Below are positions 17,714-25,866 of a stretch of DNA of 64,000 nucleotides, piece by piece (position 1 is the stretch's first letter; each line of letters starts with the position of its first letter). This DNA is from Flavobacterium marginilacus. Lineage in GTDB: Bacteria > Bacteroidota > Bacteroidia > Flavobacteriales > Flavobacteriaceae. Both the position numbers and the translations under genes were made by a program. The DNA lies in contig NZ_CP113975.1 of NCBI RefSeq assembly GCF_026870155.1, positions 1,984,001-2,048,000 on the forward strand, in the 5' to 3' direction. The notes beneath the pieces were generated by a model, which did not search any database, was not told the DNA's origin, and was given only the letters and a program-made list of their open reading frames with translations.

Positions 17714-17885
17714 ATGCACTTTCAGTGCATCTCGCTTTAGCATCAAAAAAAGTTTTTGCAACAGATTCACAGATAAAAAATGATTTTTAAAATCTGTGAA
17801 TCTGTTGCAAAATTTTACCAATTTTTGCAATCCTGCCTTGCATACTTTCAGTCTGCCTAACTAAATCTATGAACTTTCAGTCCAT
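17714..17885. repeat. Three short hairpins with an ACTTTCAGT core
   Basis: ATGCACT-TTC-AGTGCAT (17714-17730), GCATACTTTCAGTCTGC (17840-17856) and ATGAACTTTCAGTCCAT (17869-17885) are small hairpins sharing ACT-TTC-AGT at the tip. They look like REP-type palindromes. The surrounding 17554-17891 region has no gene. Confidence 0.5.
17754..17812. repeat. Perfect 20-bp-arm palindrome of the CACAGATT type
   Basis: TTTTGCAACAGATTCACAGA (17754-17773) is exactly inverted at 17793-17812 around a 19-base AT-rich spacer. The wording links it to the CACAGATT repeat family, of which it may be a reduced member. Confidence 0.65.
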
Positions 17886-17891
17886 AGGGGT

Positions 17892-18692
17892 TTAGTTCCT
17901 TGTAAACACCGAGAAATCCTTATATACTGCCGATCTCGTGTGCATATGCCTTAAACCAATTCTGCCTTCAGTGATAGCCGGAGTATTCGAAAGATCCCAT
18001 GTGAATAGTTTTGAAATATCTTTTCCGTCTACTTTAAAATAGAGTTTTTGACTGGTTTTGATAATCGTGATTTTATAAGTTTCATTAGGATTAAAAAGCC
18101 CCGTTTCGAAACTCGCATTCGGAATTTCAGTTGCTGTATTGAAATTTTGTCCGGCAGGAACAGGATACTTTCGCACTCGGATGTAATCTTTTTTCATGTC
18201 GGTGTTTTTATTATCATACGAGGCGTAGCTTATGTGCAGTGCCTTCATGTAGGTATAATACGTTTTCATCGCCGGAATTTCCCTTAGATTATTCCATTGC
18301 CTAATATCTTCAACATAAGGAGCGATGCCAATACCAGTCGCCTGAAGATATAAAATTGTAGCCCAGATCGTTTTATTATCAGTTTTTGTGTATCTGTACT
18401 CGATTTTTAAATCTCCTTTAAATGAAGCTTTTGTCCATAATACAGTATTATGCGCATCATCTCCTTCTACATTTCCTGCACTAAAAAGCATTCCTTCCTC
18501 TGTGTTTTTAATATCGGCATGAAGTCCGTCCAAGAACCATTTGGACTGCCAGTCTTTGGTACAGGAATCATTGAATTTTAAGTGCCATTGTTTAGACTGG
18601 TTCAGTTTTTCAAATACGGTATCATCTGTATTTTGGCCTTTCATTAAAGCAGAGAAAAAAAATATCAGAATCAGAAGTAAGTTTTTGTTCAT
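17892..18692 (-). CDS. DUF1961-family protein (YesU-like), exported
   Basis: 266 residues from the ATG at 18692; a GTG six bases earlier is the other option. It has a signal peptide ending L-M-K-G-Q. The rest is a jelly-roll, concanavalin-like domain: W-H-L-K-F-N-D-S-C near residue 37, G-N-V-E-G-D-D-A-H-N-T-V-L-W near 74 and G-R-I-G-L-R-H-M-H-T-R near the end, as in DUF1961. B. subtilis YesU of this family is encoded with rhamnogalacturonan genes that also include the GH42 enzyme YesZ. A role in pectin-type sugar use is therefore plausible but unproven. Confidence 0.75.
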   Translation of the reverse strand: MNKNLLLILIFFFSALMKGQNTDDTVFEKLNQSKQWHLKFNDSCTKDWQSKWFLDGLHADIKNTEEGMLFSAGNVEGDDAHNTVLWTKASFKGDLKIEYRYTKTDNKTIWATILYLQATGIGIAPYVEDIRQWNNLREIPAMKTYYTYMKALHISYASYDNKNTDMKKDYIRVRKYPVPAGQNFNTATEIPNASFETGLFNPNETYKITIIKTSQKLYFKVDGKDISKLFTWDLSNTPAITEGRIGLRHMHTRSAVYKDFSVFTRN

Positions 18693-18710
18693 TATCACTG
18701 TTTTTGAAAT

Positions 18711-19121
18711 CTAAAGTAGTGAACTTTTTTTGGAAGGGGCAGAGGCTTTATAATTTTCAGTTCTAAATAAATTTGTAAAAAATGCAGTAAGTGACAGAAT
18801 ATTACAAATCATTAAAATTTCAATTTTATCAGTTTCTATTAAAATTACAGAAACTAAAATAACTGCAGTATGCAGAATTGATAGCTTTAAATTTGTTTTT
18901 CTTTTGCTCAAAGCAATAATTCCGTATACTGTTAAAAAAACATAAAAAGAAATTAAGAAAATCAAAGGACTGAAATTTGTCATATTGATATTCCAGGCCC
19001 AGCCAACAGTTTTGCTGATCCCAAAGTGTTTATACCGTTCTGTAAAAACATTTATGAAAATGAAAATCAGAAATAAAATAAAAACCATTCTCTTTTGGAA
19101 AAAATAACGAAGCAGTTTCAT
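18711..19121 (-). CDS. Membrane protein, unknown
   Basis: 136 residues with four hydrophobic segments (about 10-25, 45-68, 80-97 and 100-118) and a Lys/Ser-rich tail. No motif is recognised. It ends 18 bases upstream of the DUF1961 start and follows the YqaE-like gene on the same strand, so the three could form one transcript. Confidence 0.65.
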   Translation of the reverse strand: MKLLRYFFQKRMVFILFLIFIFINVFTERYKHFGISKTVGWAWNINMTNFSPLIFLISFYVFLTVYGIIALSKRKTNLKLSILHTAVILVSVILIETDKIEILMICNILSLTAFFTNLFRTENYKASAPSKKSSLL

Positions 19122-19143
19122 ATCTGTTTTATTCGAAAAGTTA

Positions 19144-19341
19144 CTATCTCACTTTTAAAGCTTTAATCAGCTTTTCATTGCGCTTATCGGCTCTTGAGTT
19201 CTGTAATGAAATAACTGCCCAAATAGCAGCGGGAATCCAGCCGATTAAAGTTAATTGGAGTATTAAACAGACAATGCAGGTGAGTATTCTGCCTCTAAAC
19301 AAGAATGAAAGAAAAGGAAAGAAAATCGCAATTAATGTCAT
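19144..19341 (-). CDS. YqaE/Pmp3-family small membrane protein
   Basis: 65 residues with two membrane helices and the family pattern F-F-P-F-L-S-F-L-F-R-G-R ... L-T-L-I-G-W-I-P-A-A-I-W-A. Yeast Pmp3 and plant RCI2 relatives influence membrane potential and salt tolerance; the bacterial role is unclear. The charged C-terminus (R-A-D-K-R-N-E-K-L) is a variant of the family. Confidence 0.75.
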   Translation of the reverse strand: MTLIAIFFPFLSFLFRGRILTCIVCLILQLTLIGWIPAAIWAVISLQNSRADKRNEKLIKALKVR

Positions 19342-19517
19342 GATACTGTGGTTTTTAAGTTTTTCTAGATCATTTGGGTTACTTGGTGTAAATTAATGAT
19401 TCTGTTCAAATATATCAAATTATGATAATGTTTACAAATGCAGGTTCCATTATGTCTTTTCTAAGAATTATTTGACTGGCAGGAGCTGACAATCAGTAAG
19501 ATTAATATTTTGTTATG

Positions 19518-19664
19518 TGATTATCCTTAACTAATACCAAACAGATCGAATTAGCCACAGATTAAAAAGATTTATACAGACTTAAAAAAAAAATAGTAGT
19601 GAAATCTGTGAGAATCTGTGTAATCAGTGGCAAAAAAAACATGGTATTATTTGCGGACAGTCAT
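19518..19664. repeat. MITE-like palindromic repeat, copy B (inverted)
   Basis: About 147 bp, in reverse orientation to copies A and C. It begins TGATTATCCTTAACTAATAC and ends GGTATTATTTGCGGACAGTC-AT, with internal CACAGATT/AATCTGTG units. It ends six bases from the stop codon of the gene at 19671, like copy A next to gcvT. Confidence 0.75.
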
Positions 19665-19670
19665 ATTTTG

Positions 19671-20336
19671 TTATTCAATAACCTCTTTCAGTTTGATTTT
19701 TGAATCGGCTTTTCGGTTCCAGTAAATTATATATAAAGTTCCTATGATCGATGGGGTAATCCAGGTAATTAAATTTCCCAGCCCCAATCCAGCAACTATG
19801 AAAGCTGTGATGGAAGCGATTAAAGCACCAACCATTTTGCCGATATGTTTGGTCAGCCAGCTGTTTTTAGTTTTTGCGAAATTTTTAAAAAAGATAAAAT
19901 CTTTAATTGTCATAAACAATCCAAAACCGCCAAAGAAAGCAAATAAAACGCCGTTGGTTATAGTATTTAAAACGCAGTAAATACCAATTAAAATCATAAT
20001 AATTGATAAAAATAACATCGTTCCCGATATCAATCTGTCTGTCAGATCTGCTTTAACTTTTGACTTTGATTTGAAAGTTAATGCCCGATTTCCTGAGGTT
20101 ACAAGATAAATAGTAAAGATTCCGATTAGAAATAAAAATAAGTTTTGATGTTTTGGCATGAAACAAATAGGCAGTGAAAGCAGTGAACTTGTAATCATTC
20201 CAATGGAGAACAGTTTTCCCATTTTTTTGTGCAGCTTTTGTCCTTTTTTCACAATTATATTGCCGATTCCAGTAATTAATCCAATTCCGCCGAAAAAGGC
20301 ATGGATATAAATTAAAATAGTAATAGTCTGTTCCAT
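19671..20336 (-). CDS. Multi-spanning membrane protein, unknown
   Basis: 221 residues with about six or seven hydrophobic helices. The start M-E-Q-T-I-T-I-L-I-Y-I-H-A-F-F-G-G-I-G and K-K-G-Q-K-L-H-K-K-M-G-K-L-F recall the DUF2306-like membrane proteins with a His-bearing first helix. That assignment is tentative. No catalytic motif is visible. Confidence 0.65.
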   Translation of the reverse strand: MEQTITILIYIHAFFGGIGLITGIGNIIVKKGQKLHKKMGKLFSIGMITSSLLSLPICFMPKHQNLFLFLIGIFTIYLVTSGNRALTFKSKSKVKADLTDRLISGTMLFLSIIMILIGIYCVLNTITNGVLFAFFGGFGLFMTIKDFIFFKNFAKTKNSWLTKHIGKMVGALIASITAFIVAGLGLGNLITWITPSIIGTLYIIYWNRKADSKIKLKEVIE

Positions 20337-20388
20337 GTTTTTATTCTTTTAGTTCAACGATTCAAACTTAGCAGTACATGCTTATTTT

Positions 20389-20520
20389 ATGAAAAGAATA
20401 TTTCTGAACTGTATGTTTTTTGTGATGAGCTGTAAAAACGAAATGGAATTATATCTAATGCCTTATCAGCTGTGTTTTGAATTCTCATTGGGGCAGATAA
20501 AAAAGAATCAGAATCAGTAA
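20389..20520 (+). CDS. Very small lipoprotein-like ORF (43 aa), doubtful
   Basis: M-K-R-I-F-L-N-C-M-F-F-V-M-S-C-K-N has a lipobox-like M-S-C, but only about 28 residues follow. It may be the broken 5' end of a lipoprotein gene or chance. No promoter or conserved partner is seen. Confidence 0.2.
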   Translation: MKRIFLNCMFFVMSCKNEMELYLMPYQLCFEFSLGQIKKNQNQ

Positions 20521-20597
20521 TCGCTTTTATTCATTATCACTGTTTGGTCAGTTAAAAGTAGTTAGCACGCGAAGCAGTTGAAATCTACTTAAAAACA

Positions 20598-20718
20598 TAC
20601 TTACGTATAAATACTTAATTTTTTTCAAAAACTGCGTTTTGGCAGTTTTTGTTCCAATTAAAGCCATTATTTTTGCTTTATAAATAAGTAAAATACTTAG
20701 ACGTAAGTTTGGTACTTA
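20598..20718 (+). promoter_or_regulatory. Cluster of TACTTA sites upstream of narK
   Basis: TACTTA occurs at 20598-20603, 20612-20617, 20694-20699 and 20713-20718. The inverse TAAGTA at 20685-20690 makes TAAGTA-AAA-TACTTA, and ACTTACGT (20599) recurs inverted as ACGTAAGT (20701). Such clustering within 120 bp directly before narK suggests operators for a repressor or activator. The identity of the regulator is unknown. The rest of the gap 20337-20756 shows nothing else. Confidence 0.5.
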
Positions 20719-20756
20719 GAAAAAATAAACAATACTAAACGATTAAATTTTTTGAT

Positions 20757-22139
20757 ATGAGTTCAATTTCAACAAATCAACCGCTTTCAAGTTTAAACAT
20801 TTTTAGTGGAAAAGGAGTTCAGATGCGTACCTTCCACATTACATGGTTAACATTTTTCTTTTGCTTTTTTGCATGGTTTGGTATGGCATCACTTATGCCG
20901 ATCGCCAAAGAGCAATTGCACCTGACAAAAGACCAATTAGGTAACATTCAAATTGCGTCGGTATCGGCAACCATCATCGCCAGATTATTAATAGGCCGAT
21001 TGGTAGATAAATTTGGACCAAGAATAATTTATACTTGGTTATTAGTGATCTGCTCCGTACCGGTTTTACTGATTGGTACTTCACAAACATATGAGAGTTT
21101 CCTGTTTTTTAGATTGGCTATCGGAGTTATTGGAGCTTCTTTTGTTATCACGCAGTTTCATACTTCGGTAATGTTTGCCCCGTCCATTAAAGGAACTGCC
21201 AACGCTACGGCAGGAGGATTTGGAAATGCAGGTGCTGGTCTGGCTAATATTACCATGCCGCTTATTGCAGCAGGATTTGTGGGATTAGGAGTGTGTACTA
21301 AGGAAGACAGCTGGAGATATGCCATGATTGTTCCAGGAGTGATGTTATTGGTTTTTGCTTTTTTGTATTTCCGATTTACCAAAGATTTGCCAAATGGTAA
21401 CTATAAAGAACTTGGAATAGAAACAGCGAATAAAGAAAACACTTTTATGCTGGCTGTAAAAGATTACCGTACTTGGGTTTTGACCATTGCTTATGCTGCT
21501 TGTTTTGGAGTTGAGATCACTATTGATAATTTTGCTCCTATCTATTTTACAGATACTTTTGGTGCCACTTTGAAAACAGCAGGAATCTGTGCAGGTATTT
21601 TTGGATTAATCAACCTTTTTGCAAGACCATTAGGAGGAATAGTTGCTGACAAAGTTGGTAAGAGATATGGTTTTTCAGGAAAAAATTTATTGCTTGCGTT
21701 ACTGCTTCTTATAGAAGGTGTAGGTGTTATTTTCTTTGGAATGACAAATCAATTAGGGGTTGCGATCTTTTTAATGTTCTTGTTTGGAATGAGTTTAAAA
21801 ATGGCTAATGGAGCAACTTATAGTCTTGTGCCTTTCGTAAATCCAAAAGCCGTAGGCAGTGTTGCCGGAATTGTAGGAGCAGGCGGGAATATTGGAGCAA
21901 TGCTGATTGCTTTCCTGTTCAAAGCTAAAGCGGTTAAATTTACTAAAGACGTGATTGACGAAAGCGGAGTATCACAAACTAAGGATTTAATTGATTACAC
22001 AAGTGCTTTTTATGTATTGGGATTCATTATTCTGGTAACAGGAGTTGTCGTTTTGGCTATAAAACTTTTAGTTAAAGATAAAGAAGAAGAGAAATTACCT
22101 GCTGGTGTGAATTTAGCCTATCAAACAGTAAAATCTTAA
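20757..22139 (+). CDS. narK: NarK-type nitrate/nitrite transporter (MFS)
   Basis: 460 residues, about twelve membrane helices. Nitrate signature motifs of the NNP family are present: G-G-F-G-N-A-G-A-G-L-A-N near residue 145 and G-A-G-G-N-I-G-A-M near 374, with the substrate-binding Arg candidate in F-F-R-L-A-I-G-V near 119. It imports nitrate or exchanges nitrate for nitrite. No nitrate reductase gene lies in the window. A strong terminator follows, and a cluster of TACTTA motifs precedes it. Confidence 0.92.
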   Translation: MSSISTNQPLSSLNIFSGKGVQMRTFHITWLTFFFCFFAWFGMASLMPIAKEQLHLTKDQLGNIQIASVSATIIARLLIGRLVDKFGPRIIYTWLLVICSVPVLLIGTSQTYESFLFFRLAIGVIGASFVITQFHTSVMFAPSIKGTANATAGGFGNAGAGLANITMPLIAAGFVGLGVCTKEDSWRYAMIVPGVMLLVFAFLYFRFTKDLPNGNYKELGIETANKENTFMLAVKDYRTWVLTIAYAACFGVEITIDNFAPIYFTDTFGATLKTAGICAGIFGLINLFARPLGGIVADKVGKRYGFSGKNLLLALLLLIEGVGVIFFGMTNQLGVAIFLMFLFGMSLKMANGATYSLVPFVNPKAVGSVAGIVGAGGNIGAMLIAFLFKAKAVKFTKDVIDESGVSQTKDLIDYTSAFYVLGFIILVTGVVVLAIKLLVKDKEEEKLPAGVNLAYQTVKS

Positions 22140-22175
22140 ACCTGCAAAACAAAAATAGTATATGTTTTTGTATAA

Positions 22176-22216
22176 AAAGAAAGGCTATCCGGATAAGGAC
22201 AGCCTTTCTTTTTTTT
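22176..22216 (+). terminator. Terminator of narK
   Basis: AGAAAGGCTATCC / GGACAGCCTTTCT hairpin followed by eight T. It starts about 38 bases after the narK stop. Confidence 0.85.
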
Positions 22217-22313
22217 GTGATCGGAAATTTATGCAAAAAAAAAATCTGCTAAATCTGCGTGAAAATTAAAAATCAAATCGCTTAACGTAATGACATTGCG
22301 GTAACGGGAGCTA

Positions 22314-22371
22314 GGGAGTTCGTCCAACACCTTGAATGGTCAGCCCGAGTTCAAGGGAGCTTGTTCAACCA
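22314..22371. repeat. Imperfect direct repeat around an inverted repeat
   Basis: GGGAGTTCGTCCAAC (22314) recurs as GGGAGCTTGTTCAAC (22355), flanking CCTTGAA ... TTCAAGG. Not recognised. It lies in the 548-base gap between narK and the broken ATPase gene, next to repeat copy C. Confidence 0.35.
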
Positions 22372-22446
22372 CTTTGACAGACCTCCTTTAAAAAAAAAAA
22401 GGCATTCTTGAATATTTTGCGATAAAAATTCCGTGTTATTTCTTTA

Positions 22447-22597
22447 GATAACTGTCCGTAAATAATACCATGTTTTTTTTCGCCACTGATTACACAGATT
22501 CTCACAGATTTCATTACTATTTTTTTAAAAAAATCTGTGTAAATCTTTTTAATCTGTGGCTAATTCTATCAGTTTGGTATTAGTTAAGGATAGTTAT
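22447..22597. repeat. MITE-like palindromic repeat, copy C
   Basis: About 151 bp from ATAACTGTCCGTAAATAATA to GTTAAGGATAGTTAT, in the same orientation as copy A and the reverse of copy B. It contains CACAGATTCTCACAGATTTC and AATCTTTTTAATCTGTGGC. Confidence 0.75.
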
Positions 22598-22687
22598 ATT
22601 TTTTTATATGCTTTGTCGATCTCTCTGTGGGTACAGAAAAAATTTCTGCGCTAACGTGGTGTGACGCTTGCGCTATCGGGTGAGCTT

Positions 22688-24084
22688 TTAGTTTTTATTA
22701 AATTTTTTACAGTATTCAATTTGTCCCTTAAAGTCTACTTCGATGTGTTTAATAATAGTTTCGCATACGTCTTTGTAGTCGTCTTCAGTTATTGGTGATT
22801 GTTCACTTCGCCAACCTCCGTGTGATAGGTCATTGATTAATGTATATGATTTAGTGTCGTTAGGAATATTCTTTTTTATGTATTCAGCAATTCCGTCTTT
22901 TGATATATCAACGTTTTGAAACTTCGTTAAAGTTTCAATAATGTGCCGTATTGAATTTGCTGTAGTATGATTTGCAAGTTCATTTTTTCTTGCAATGTTG
23001 TAGATGTCTATTAAGTGATTGATGTATGGTACGGTCAAATTGTTATTGAAGTCTTTTAATTCTCCTTTTTTCAATAATAATTTTTTGTCAACAATGTTGT
23101 TAGCTGTTAAGACCCTCATAAAATCATTGTTGTGAGTAAAGATTATTAGTCTTTCACGTTTCAGTTTGTCAATAATTTTTGAAATGTCACGGATTACACC
23201 GCTAACAGTATAAACATGCGTAAAATCCATACTTGAAATTGGGTCGTCAATTATGAAAAATAAATTTTCGTAATCGTCTTCGGTTTCTACTTTCAAGTGT
23301 GTGTCGCCAATATAGTATGCAAAAGCTACGATGTTTTTTTCTCCTTCACTTAAAACGTCTTTTGCTTGGTCTTTTTCGAGTGCATTTTCGTAAAAAACAA
23401 GTCTGAAAGTTTCTTCGTCAAGTGTGTATTTGTCAGAGAAAAAATAATTTAAAACTGATTTAATTGTTGAGGCTACTTTATCTTTTTTACTAACTTTTTG
23501 TTGCTCTTTTTTCTTTTTAATTTCTGCATCAAGCGTTTTCCACTTTTCTCTTAATTGAAAAATACTTTTAATGTTTGTTTTGTGAGTTTCAACTAAATTA
23601 TTGTATGCACATTTACATATTTCCTTTCTAACTGTTTTATTTTCTTCGCCTATTCGATTTTTTTTAGCGTTAATTATATCAATTTGTTCATTATTTTGGT
23701 CAATAATACTATTCAATAAAGTTTGATGTTTTTCGATGTTTTCAATTATTGAATTTTCTGCTGGAATAGGTTTGTTAATATCTTTAAGTTTTTCTTCAAT
23801 AATATCAATGAAAACTTGAATTGCTTTTTGGGCTTCTTCAACGATTAGAGAGCCTAACTCTACTTCTTCACTTGATGGAATGTATTTGGTTTTATATTCA
23901 TTAAATGAATTTATTCGTTTTGAATTCGTATTTTCAATTGATTTTAAAAAGTCAATAATGTTTGATAATAGTTCTATGTTGCCTTTAAATTGCTTTATGG
24001 TCTTTGCTTCTGTATCGTTAATATATTTAGTGTAGTTATCAATTAAACTAAGAGCATTTTCTTGTAACTCTTGCTCGCAGAAAG
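22688..24084 (-). pseudogene. RloC/PrrC-like AAA ATPase, C-terminal part, cut by IS
   Basis: About 465 residues continuing the gene begun at 25867-26745. It starts with P-F-C-E-Q-E-L, which looks like the second half of a C-P-x-C zinc hook, then a long coiled coil. The ABC signature L-S-E-G-E-K-N-I-V-A-F-A and Walker B F-F-I-I-D-D-P-I-S-S-M-D follow. Near the end, R-H-I-I-E and L-S-H-G-G match the spacing type of the Arg-x3-Glu ... His anticodon-nuclease triad described for PrrC and RloC. The gene is interrupted by an IS1182-family element, so the full ATPase is probably lost. Confidence 0.75.
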
Positions 24085-25866
24085 GAGGCTGTCCAAAAAG
24101 TAAGGACAGCCTTTTTTTTGCTGTTTTTAATCTAAAATAGTATCTTAGAGTTGCACAAAAAACGAGCAATGGCTAAAGTAATATTTAAATCGCAATCGAT
24201 CAATACACCGGAACTTTTTCCGATAAATATTTTTGATAAAATTTCAGAAAACCACCCTGTCCGCTTAGTGGACAAGGTCGTCAATTCATTGGATATAAGC
24301 CATATACTTAAAAAATATAAAGGAGGAGGGACCTCGGCTTATCATCCCAGAATGATGCTTAAAGTTTTGTTTTACAGCTATTTGAGCAACACTTATTCCT
24401 GCCGAAAAATAGCAAAAGCACTCACCGAGAACATTCATTTTATGTTTATTTCAGGCAACTCAACCCCTGATTTTAGAACCATCAACGATTTTAGAGGAAA
24501 GGTTCTAAAAGAAAACATCAAAGATTTATTTGCAGAAGTAGTCAAAATGCTTGTGGAAATGGGCTATGTCAGTCTGGATATCCAATACATCGATGGAACA
24601 AAAATTGAAGCCAAATCCAACAAATACACCTTTGTCTGGCGGGGTTCTATAGAGAAATACAAAGAAAAACTCGAAGTAAAAATCAACAGCATCTTATCCG
24701 ATATCGAAAACAGTATTTTATCAGATAATCAAGAAGTCAACAAGGAAGAATTACCAAAAAAAATAAACTCGGAAGAGCTGAAAGAAAAATTATCAGAACT
24801 CAATAAAAAACTCAAAGAGCCCAACAAGAAGATAACCAAAGAGCTTGAAAAGCTTCAGGAAGAGCACCTGCCAAAGCTTGAAAAATACGAAAAAGATTTA
24901 GTGATTTTAGGCAATAGAAACTCCTACAGCAAAACAGATCCTGACGCTACCTTTATGAGAATGAAGGAAGACCATATGAAAAACGGACAGTTAAAACCTG
25001 CATACAATCCTCAGATTTCTACTGAAAATCAATTCATTACCAATGTAACCATTCATCAGACACCTAACGACACTACGACTTTAAAATCCCATCTGGAGGA
25101 ATTTGAAAAAATGTATCAAAAACAAAGCAAAACAGTTGTAGCCGATGCTGGTTATGGAAGCGAAGAAAACTACGAAATGCTTGAAAATAAAGACATAACG
25201 GCCTATGTAAAGTATAATTATTTTCACAAAGAACAGAAGAAAAAAATGAAGGACAATCCGTTTCTTGTCCAGAATTTGTTCTACAATATACAGCAGGATT
25301 TTTATGTGTGTCCAATGGGACAAAGAATGGAAAACATTGGCAGTGGAAAACGGACATCGGCCAACGGATACGAATCACAAGTATCTTATTATCAAGCAAA
25401 AAGATGTGATGGATGTCCACTTAGAAGTTTGTGCCATAAAGCCAAAGGAAACAGAACAATAGAAGTAAACCACCGCCTGAACCAATTAAGGGCTCAGGCC
25501 AAAGAGCTGCTCATGAGCGAAAAAGGACTCGAACACCGAAGCAAACGCCCAATAGAAGTTGAAGCAGTATTCGGACAGCTAAAAAACAACAATAAATTCA
25601 GCCGGTTTACTTTCACAAGCATCGAAAAAGTGGAAATGGAATTTCTATTGATGGCTATCGGGCATAATTTCAGAAAAATGATAGCAAAGAACAATGATGC
25701 GTCGAAAACTCATCTAAAAATCTCCTTCAGAGTTCTAAATAGAGCTATAAAAGTCGAAATTCACTTTTTAAATACTGTAACAGAATATTTTTTCATTAAT
25801 CAACCAACCCAAAATCGATTCCTGAAATTTGCAGCATAAAAAAAGCTGTCCTTTTCGGACAGCCTC
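24085..25866 (+). mobile_element. IS1182-family insertion sequence
   Basis: About 1.78 kb with one transposase gene. The ends are inverted: GAGGCTGTCCAAAAAG at 24085 and its near-complement ending GGACAGCCTC at 25866. Each end can also fold on itself (GGCTGTCC/GGACAGCC followed by T-runs), forming terminators facing both ways. No clear target duplication is seen. It sits inside an AAA ATPase gene, in the opposite orientation to it. Confidence 0.85.
24169..25839 (+). CDS. IS1182-family DDE transposase
   Basis: 556 residues from the Met at 24169 (M-A-K-V-I-F-K-S-Q-S-I-N); an upstream Met at 24151 is possible. An N-terminal DUF772-like domain includes Y-H-P-R-M-M-L-K-V-L-F-Y-S-Y, followed by the DDE catalytic region with I-D-G-T-K-I-E-A near residue 145, V-V-A-D-A-G-Y-G near 322 and E-A-V-F-G-Q-L near 465. 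A Cys-rich stretch (C-D-G-C-P-L-R-S-L-C) is typical. The gene appears intact, so the element may be active. Confidence 0.92.
   Translation: MAKVIFKSQSINTPELFPINIFDKISENHPVRLVDKVVNSLDISHILKKYKGGGTSAYHPRMMLKVLFYSYLSNTYSCRKIAKALTENIHFMFISGNSTPDFRTINDFRGKVLKENIKDLFAEVVKMLVEMGYVSLDIQYIDGTKIEAKSNKYTFVWRGSIEKYKEKLEVKINSILSDIENSILSDNQEVNKEELPKKINSEELKEKLSELNKKLKEPNKKITKELEKLQEEHLPKLEKYEKDLVILGNRNSYSKTDPDATFMRMKEDHMKNGQLKPAYNPQISTENQFITNVTIHQTPNDTTTLKSHLEEFEKMYQKQSKTVVADAGYGSEENYEMLENKDITAYVKYNYFHKEQKKKMKDNPFLVQNLFYNIQQDFYVCPMGQRMENIGSGKRTSANGYESQVSYYQAKRCDGCPLRSLCHKAKGNRTIEVNHRLNQLRAQAKELLMSEKGLEHRSKRPIEVEAVFGQLKNNNKFSRFTFTSIEKVEMEFLLMAIGHNFRKMIAKNNDASKTHLKISFRVLNRAIKVEIHFLNTVTEYFFINQPTQNRFLKFAA

Noticed and set aside
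17600..17830. 76-residue frame in the repeat-rich gap
   Set aside because: It covers the palindromes at 17714-17812 and has no protein-like pattern.
22176..22216. narK terminator as an IS1182 end remnant
   Set aside because: GGCTATCC/GGACAGCC resembles the IS1182 end hairpin, but there is no other trace of the element, so a plain terminator is simpler.
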